From NCBI GenBank assembly GCA_019925795.1, contig CM034313.1, positions 86,831,663 to 86,895,662 of the forward strand: a stretch of DNA of 64,000 nucleotides. Direction: 5' to 3'. The DNA comes from Dendrobium chrysotoxum (lineage: Eukaryota; Streptophyta; Magnoliopsida; Asparagales; Orchidaceae). The notes under the pieces were generated by a model that saw nothing but the letters and a program-made list of their open reading frames with translations, did no database searches and was not told the DNA's origin. Shown here one piece after another: positions 57,265 through 64,000 of this stretch. The position numbers and the translations under genes were made by a program. Each line of letters begins with the position of its first letter. The stretch's first letter is position 1.

Positions 57265-59127
57265 TGATGCAGGACTAATATGCTTTGAATAAAATTTAGG
57301 AGTTGCACGAATTATTTTAGGAACAATTACTTGATTAAATTACTAGCAAACTAGAACGATAAAATAAAACAAAGGGGTGATGCTTGCGTTTAGGCCAAAC
57401 CACATTAAAAGTGCTTGAACAAACAAATAGATTGGAAAATCAAATTAAAGCTAACATGGTAGACGTTCATTCATAATCCCTTAATTAACAACGAGATTAA
57501 TAGCAAAGAAAGTACTCTCAATAAACCCTACGTTTACTAAGCTTTAGCAAAATTAAGCGGAGCGATCCCTTGCGTTTCAGTCACCACCTACAAGGTTAGA
57601 GAACAAAGAAGTAGTTGAAAAGGTAAGAAAAATCCACCCTTATTTGGAGAGGGATCGTCGCCGAAAGAAGTTCTTTGGTTTGCTAATGGTGCCGGTGATG
57701 ATTTGTAGAAGACACTTGATGTAGCCTTTGAAGGAAAATGATGAAGTGGCCGGAGGAATGGCGGGCGAGAATCGACCGACGATAGTCCACCGTCCTTTGA
57801 GTCTTTGATCGTCGATTGTATCAACCAAGGGGATGTGGACCCGCTCGAAGTATTCTTCGACGGTGGTTTCGTAGTCAAATCCGACGTCGAAGAATGGGGA
57901 GCGGAGTATGTCAATGTTGTCTTGATCATCAAGCACTAAGCCCGAATCCCAAGGGCGGACTTCCATTCATGCTTCTTGTGGAGGAGAGGGAACGAAGATG
58001 TCGTTTAATTGCTGGCCTTGAAGGTTCTCCTCAAGAGAATAATGATTTCCCTTAGTAGAAACAAGAAAGAGGGGCTAGGAGTGGTGGGCGGCCAAGGTAG
58101 GGAGAGAGGGAAAGAATTGGTTCAGGTTTTGGAGAGTTTAGGTTAGGGTTGTGAGGAAATTATAATTTTCAAATCTGAAACTAATCTCAGATTTTGAAAT
58201 TAGGAGGGAATTAGAATAAGGAAATAGGACTTAATGAATAGGGGAGGATTGGAGAGAGGAGGAGAGAGGGGGGCGGCGGCATGAGCATGGGGCCGGCGGC
58301 ATTAAGAGGGTGGGGAGGGATTTGTGGTGATTGATTTAGGATTCTAAATTGGGATTTGTAAATTAGGAAGGATATAATTAAATCCCATTTAATTAGAACT
58401 TGATTTGATTGAGATTTCAAGACTTTCCAAAAATAGATTTCATATATTAAGAAAGATTTTGAATTTTAAATCCCTTGGATTTGAATTCAAAATTTAATCC
58501 TAAATATAATTAATCCACATTAGGAAATAAGAAAAGAAAGGGGAGAGGGGGTGGGCAAGGGGCGGCGGCTTGGGTGGGGTGGTGACCGGTCGGGTAGGGT
58601 GGTAGGGAGGTGGGCCGTGGGGTGTAAGGGGAGGTGTGGGGCTGATTTGAGGGGTAGGCCGAGAGGTGGTGGTGGAGGTGGTGGGGCTGCCGTAGGGGTG
58701 GTGGAAGGAGGAGGAGGCCGGCGGTGGTGGGTTGGAGAAGGAGGGGAGGGAGATCCGACGGAGCGACCACGAATCCGACACGTCTAGATTGGTGGGTAAT
58801 GCGCACTCTCCCTCTCTTAGGGATTCTTCTCAAGAGTTCTCAAGACTCAACTCACAACATAAGAGTGGAAAATTTTGTAGTAATTATTCATTAACTTCAA
58901 ACGGTATAATAGTGGCTTATAAATAGCCTCAACAAGAGAAATAAAGGAAAAGACTCAAATGCCCACATTGGGCTTACAAACACTCCGCCCTTAAGTAAGG
59001 GTAAAATAGTAAACTAAAATAAAAGACACAAATAACATGATAAACTCAAAAATACAAAGACTCGATCGTGGCCATAGATCGACGGCCACGTCTACGATAA
59101 ACTTTCCAAGTGTGGATGTCCTCATCA
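57265..59127 (-). mobile_element. Full 5' LTR of the Ty3 element
   Basis: 1863 bp, bounded by TGATG and CATCA. On the minus strand a TATA-like GGCTATTTATAAGCC is at about 58914-58928. Most of the LTR lies downstream of it and would be transcribed. Bases 58240-58790 are very G-rich on the plus strand (GGAGAGAGG, GGGGCGGCGGC, GGTGGTGGAGG); frames there are by-products. Confidence 0.9.
57640..57966 (-). other. Open frame inside the LTR (also at 52258-52569)
   Basis: A 108-codon frame starting MEVRPWDSGLVLDDQDNIDI sits in the LTR downstream of its TATA box. The same frame is open in the truncated LTR (52569-52258, 103 codons) with only a few residue changes. An overlapping minus-strand frame is also open in both. 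I recognise no domain. It could be a captured host fragment, a leader frame, or chance kept because the LTRs are young. Confidence 0.35.
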
Positions 59128-59132
59128 TTTAG

Positions 59133-60094
59133 TTTATTAGTATGCCATTTTATACAATAGTAATGTATCATATTTAAAGAGGAATTTATGTACATATGAT
59201 ATTCCCACAACAAAAATATTGCAAAGCTTCCAGGTATGAGGCACCCAAGCCTTATATTGAGGTAATGAATAAAATTTTTTAAGTATTTTCTAAGTTTTAT
59301 TTTAGCTGTGAATTGATAATATTGAGGTTAATTTTCTATAGCTGTGAAGCTTTAAACTAATTAACTTTATTGCATCTACTTATAGCTAAATCAAGCCAAT
59401 CATTCTAAGTACTCATTACTTTCTTATGTCATTATAGTTTATTAAATTCTATTGAAATCTACTTTCTTTGTTTTGGGATTAGATTTGTTAAGAAGGATAA
59501 GCTAAAGGGGGACTCAACTTTCATTGGATACACTAGTGGCCCAGCTAGTTTGCAACCCAAAAGATTAAGCATATAGGTGATGATCAACTAATTCATATTT
59601 CTAAACTAATATATATATCTTTACTATTTGATGTAGGTCTAAACCTAAAGCTTTAGGTGTCTAAAAATCTCTCTCTCACATGAGAACAAGCACATTGTTA
59701 TCACTCCCCATCAAGTATCATGCATTAAGAGCTTACTTAGCATTGTGGATCGAACATGGGAATCATCCGCTCTTGAACTTTGCTCATTCATAGTGAAAGA
59801 CTTATGGAAGCCGCAAACCATGAACCAGTTGGTCCCAACTGAACCACTAGCTATGAAAATACTAAATAGGGAGGATAAATGAAAGAAGGATCAGAGTTGG
59901 GCCTAATACACTAATAGTAGGTTAAACCTAAATAATTCACATGTTTATGATTGAGGGCAAACCACTTAAATATTTTTATGTCATTATAGCTTAAACTAGT
60001 CAATATGTTACTAAATCTAATGCTTCACATCTCTTAATAGAATTGAAGACTAATTTCTTCTTAGTTAATTCATACTGAATGATTAAATTCAATT
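59133..60094 (-). other. Probable intron sequence between the two LTR insertions
   Basis: No coding exon is supported. Bases 59133-59240 resemble 51740-51860. The remainder is AT-rich. If the SAP-domain gene continues to the His-rich exons this is part of its large intron. Confidence 0.45.
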
Positions 60095-60099
60095 AATAC

Positions 60100-61413
60100 T
60101 GATACGTCATCAAAAAATTATCTTGATCGGGCACGAATCTCGAGGCAAAATCAAGTTGGAAGCTTCCAAAATTAAATTTGGAACCATCCAAACTCTGATT
60201 TCAGCAAACTTACAGTCGAACTGAGCGTCTTGAAAATACGAACCCAACGACACCAAATTCAACCCAATCTGAGCCCAAATGAGTCCAAATCAAGGGTCTG
60301 AAGCGCTGTTGGAAAGTTCAAACCATAATTTGGATTACCAAACGGTCTCCAAATGTGACATGCTTATACTCGAACTGAGCGTCTCGGAAATACGAACCCA
60401 ACGACACCAAATTCAACCCAATCTGAGCCCAAATGAGTCCAAATCAAGGGTCTGAAGTGCTGTTGGAAAGTTCAAACCATAATTTGGATTACCAAACGGT
60501 CTCCAAATGTGACATGCTTATACTCGAATCGAGCGTCTAGATGAGACGAATCCAACGAGCCCAAGATTGCCAAAATCTGACATTTCTAAGGCCTTCAAAT
60601 ATCCATCAAACGGTTCACGATCAAGGGATTCAACATCGGCCATCCATTCAAACCACTCCCTAACTACCCCTGATCTTCCACCTATTTACGGGTCATGACA
60701 CTCACGAAAATCTATAAATAGAGCCCCCTCTCCTCTTGAAAAAGGGACCTAATCCTAAGAGAGGAAGAGAGAGCTCTTGCCTCCTTGCTCCTCCTCGACC
60801 ACCACCGGAGTTCCGCCGGACCACCGCTTGATGCCATTGCTCTTCGCCGGACCACCACCTGAGGCCCTGCACTTCGCCGGACCACCACCTGAGGCCCTGC
60901 TCTTCGCCGGACCACCACCTGAGGCCCTGCTCTTCGCTGGACCACCACCTGAGGCCCTGCACTTCGCCGGACCACCACCTGAGGCCCTGCACTCTACCGG
61001 ACCACCACCTGAGGCCCTGCACTCTGTCGGACCACCACCTGAGGCCCTGCTTTTCGCCAGACCACCATCTAACGTCCTCACTTCTGCCCGACAACTACCT
61101 AGGGACCGAAATTCTGCCAGACCACCGGGAGACCCCGAAGTTCTGCCAGCGCGACCTTAGGCCTTCAAAAGCCTCTAACTTTCACCCTACGGGTGATACT
61201 TGTAATCTGATCGCCCTTGGAGGCGAGTCAGTCCCCTGTAATCTGCTCAAGTTCTAGTGGAATCATTTCAACTGGGCCAGGCCTCGTGGTTTTTCCCCTG
61301 TTCAGGGTTTTCCACGTAAAAATCTTGTGTTCTCTGTGTGTGAGCTGGATATTCGTGCAACGCTAAGACGTAGGATTAATACTCTACCGCCGCGTATATT
61401 CTAGCCCGCAACA
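60100..61413 (+). mobile_element. Solo LTR 8 (minisatellite-LTR family)
   Basis: Runs from TGATACGTCATC to AGCCCGCAACA with the exact target duplication AATAC (60095-60099 and 61414-61418). TATAAATA is at 60713-60720 and the array at 60785-61080. It is the closest relative of LTR 5 but has a 154-bp tandem duplication at 60221-60528. It lies antisense to the surrounding gene. Confidence 0.92.
60785..61080 (+). repeat. 30-bp minisatellite in solo LTR 8
   Basis: About eight units of GACCACCACCTGAGGCCCTG followed by CTCTTCGCCG, CACTTCGCCG or CACTCTACCG, the same unit as in LTR 5. It produces the Trp/Ser/Gly-rich and Pro/Ala-rich frames on the two strands. Confidence 0.92.
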
Positions 61414-61708
61414 AATACAATTCTACTTGAACCCAATCCCTATCATTTTAACACAAGACACAAACTTGATGATTAATGTTGACTACACTATTGAGATGTC
61501 CTATTTTTAGTTCACAAGAAATTCAAATGCGTTCAATGTATGCTACTTGAGATTTATTCTATGCTTAAGAATTTAGTTACCAAAATAGCCATTGGAAGCA
61601 TCACAATAAAATAATTTCATATTTACTACTTGATCATATAGAAACATTTTGAGCTGAATGTTAAATGCTTATAATAGTTATTGCATCTAAAAGTTGAACA
61701 TTTGCCCT

Positions 61709-64000
61709 TTACGAGATATAGTACCTTCTAATCATCATTCCCTTTGTCCTTTTTTCCTTCTCCTTTATCCTTATTTCTCTTGAATATCTAGCATGGGAGC
61801 CCCTTCCATGCTTCTCTTGCAACACTTTTAGTCTTTCCCCTTCATCAACCCACCTCTGCAAATTAAAGAAATGAAACCAGTCGTCCAAAACTCAAAAGCA
61901 GAACAAAATTCAAATTTCAAAATCCAACCTGTCTCATTGTCTTAATCCTATAAAGATTCCTTCCCTTGATGAGAAGCTGACGAAGAGGTGGCAATGGTTT
62001 CTCTCCTTTGCTCCAAAGAACTTCAATCTACCCAACGATAAACAACATCAAGTTTATTACCAAAAAAAATAGGAAGGAATGATAACAGATAAATTTAAGA
62101 ACCTTACTGTGAATGTGTGTTGCTGCTTGGCAACACCATAACTTTCCTTTACAATACGACCAGCAACTGTCCTGGTGCCACATGGTGGACCAGTAGCACT
62201 CCTGGATGCGATGCTGAACCTGATTGTAAAAGTGGAAATACATTACTACCTTGAATGCTCAACCTCAAAACATAGTAGATCATGTCAAAGCTTCAGAGAA
62301 GTAGCACTACATGTCATATACATTCTGTTCAAAGATGACCACATCTCCCAGACAAGCATCACCTAATTGGAGAACATCAATGAAGGAATTAGATAAGCAA
62401 AATATATATGGCGAAGGGAAAATTTGTACATTTGTATGAAAAACACTGATGCTATCCTTACACCTCGAGTATAAATGGTATCCCAACATAATTAAAATTA
62501 GCATTAACTATGCCTGTTCATCTCAATATCTAGTTTTTATGTTCAGGTCCCAATAGATGAGACCAGTCATATACCTTTGCAGTTAAACACAAAGCTCTCT
62601 GGTGGATATTTCTTCTCCCCACAGCCATCAATGATCCTGAAATCATTCATACAGCGACTATAGAATTAGAATGTAAGCATATTGCTTCATCAATTTCCTC
62701 CTAGTTTTATATACAGCCATGCAAGCATCCAATTAATTATACCAGCCCAAACTGGAATAATGGAACTAGTGTTGCACAGAACAAATGCACCACAAGTGAA
62801 ATATTGCAGGCAATGTTTTCTGTGTGGCATAAAATCTCTATGCATAAATACTGAAGGAAAAGACAAAAAAGTGGCGAGAATTTATACTCTTGGTGTTCTC
62901 TAATTCTGGAAATTAGGATTCCTTTGTTGCCTGTTAATCTCAAACCATACTTTCTCAGGTAGACCTTGCACTGATCAAGTGTAAGTTTCTCTAAATGGGC
63001 ACCCGCTGCATCATTTATACCAATCTTCTGTTATTACCAGGAATGAAGCTAAACTATTACACATGGAGAATAAGATTGCATAAGCAACATGATCGATAAT
63101 CTACGCATAGAAATTTGGGGGACAATGGTGAAGCATTCATTAAACCTTGATGTTGGTCATTTGTCATTTAACAACTCACTAGCAAACTTCTTTGTAGCAG
63201 TATTTCTTGGCCAAGGCCATAAATCAAGGACCATGGTCAGTTTTTGTTTATTATATTCATTGTGCATCCCGGCCTCTCGAAAAACTAGGTACCCATCACA
63301 ATCGAACCTAAAACAATCCTAGCTGTCTTTTCCCCATGATCATCTAGTCAGGCTAGTTTTTCTTAGTTCAATTAAAAACTTGAGGACTTCTTCTGCAGAC
63401 ATAAAACCTCGGATGAGGCAGTAACATCTTGTCTTGAGTTGGTTGCACAAGAATAGTTCAAGGTTTAAGATGCCGTAACACCACTATCCCAGAAAAGGGA
63501 ACTGCTTTATCCGCATACAACAATAAAGCAAAATGAAACCCAAACAGCTTTCAGACTGGCGTCTTGATTAACCATTGCACAATAGATATAATCAAAAGAA
63601 CTATTTCAATTCCAGCTAACTAAAAATATGTCAATAATTTCCCTATTTCTCCAAAAAGAATGCTAAACTGTCTTGCAATAGCTCCTGTTGATCCACAGGT
63701 TCTGATAAACAAATTTCAACTGACAGATGAAAGGTTAAATGAAACCTAAACAGACCTTTGATAAGCTGTTCAACCATCTCAAAGGATTTCTCATCCTTCT
63801 TATCCAGCTTGGGGATCGCATCCCCCACAGTTTCCCTCTCGGGTTCACTCTCCAAGTTGTCATCAACAATTTTGCATCTCCTGCTGAAACCCAACACACT
63901 CATTTTGCTAAAGATTATTCACTTCTCAATCTGAAGATTACAAGAACACAAAACAAGAACTAACCTGGCTCTAGGTTTTCGAATAGAGAGCTTGGATATA
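61709..64000 (-). CDS. SAP-domain protein of the plant 'CCCH zinc finger 62' type (5' end outside window)
   Basis: Eight exons, all in phase with AG acceptors and GT donors: 63965-64000 (partial), 63756-63880, 62888-63005, 62575-62636, 62311-62362, 62108-62219, 61929-62027, and exon H from 61855. The protein reads ISKLSIRKPRARRCKIVDDN, then ESEPERETVGDAIPKLDKKD, a SAP domain (LTLDQCKVYLRKYGLRLTGN, ISRIREHQ; a DNA/RNA-binding helical motif), then GEKKYPPESFVFNCKGDACL, GPPCGTRTVAGRIVKESYG and GEKPLPPLRQLLIKGRNLY. From memory this matches plant proteins named CCCH zinc finger 62. No CCCH finger is seen in the window. Exon H either stops at 61709 (TAA) or is spliced at 61725 (AGAAG|GTAC) to the His-rich exons near 51 kb. 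A nuclear nucleic-acid-binding role is inferred. Confidence 0.8.

Larger units (their letters stand above)
51868..59127 (-). mobile_element. Ty3/gypsy LTR retrotransposon with deleted 3' end
   Basis: Flanked by the target duplication TTTAG (51863-51867 and 59128-59132). On the minus strand: full 5' LTR 57265-59127, primer binding site TGGTATCAGAGC (57251-57262, complementary to initiator tRNA-Met, 2 bp after the LTR), leader, gag, protease, reverse transcriptase, RNase H and integrase, then a truncated 3' LTR 51868-52828. A deletion removed the integrase C-terminus, the polypurine tract and the U3 part of the 3' LTR. I count about 14 differences by eye over 960 bp shared by the LTRs, so it is young. 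The domain order is that of Ty3/gypsy; chromovirus (Reina/CRM-like) affinity is a guess. Confidence 0.94.

Overview
The window is nuclear DNA of a flowering plant. It has long AT-rich spacers, spliced genes with GT-AG and GC-AG introns, plant-type LTR retrotransposons and MITEs, a nuclear tRNA-Ala gene and plant-type protein genes. I cannot name the species; a monocot is possible but unproven.

Layout. Bases 1-12223 (copy A) and about 28034-40512 (copy B) are two copies of one segmental duplication in direct orientation, about 28.1 kb apart. Each carries the 3' end of an LTR element, two foldback MITEs, and a complete five-exon gene for cytosolic 40S ribosomal protein SA (uS2) with a 4.2 kb last intron full of tandem repeats. 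A third, older and broken copy (C, about 24630-26582) has a premature stop and is cut inside exon 3, where it is joined to an inverted LTR fragment. Between A and C lies a complete but non-coding LTR element (16154-22612) with 2.0 kb LTRs, a primer binding site and a 5-bp target duplication. Bases 40513-50500 hold palindromic MITEs, a Tourist-like element, a tRNA-Ala(UGC) gene, a small secreted proline-rich protein gene, a solo LTR and a Mutator-like MITE. Bases 50569-64000 appear to be one minus-strand gene, a SAP-domain protein of the plant 'CCCH zinc finger 62' type. A possible intron of about 10 kb holds a truncated Ty3/gypsy element (51868-59127) and a solo LTR (60100-61413).

The main unifying signal is one LTR family with at least eight members (1124, 16154, 20601, 23436, 26583, 29135, 46845, 60100; a ninth diverged relic near 22700). 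Each recognisable member carries a GC-rich tandem array with units of about 27-32 bp just downstream of its TATA box, that is, in the predicted transcribed part of the LTR. The arrays differ between members in unit, copy number and composition. Four insertions have exact 5-bp target duplications: ATGAT for the full element, ATTAC, AGGAT and AATAC for three solo LTRs. Most open frames in the window are read through these arrays and are not genes.

The three ribosomal protein gene copies act as a clock. Copy C keeps an empty site for a MITE present in A and B, and copy B keeps an empty site for a MITE present only in C. This fixes element ends and insertion order without outside data. All of this is read by eye; alignments, RNA-seq and database searches have not been run.
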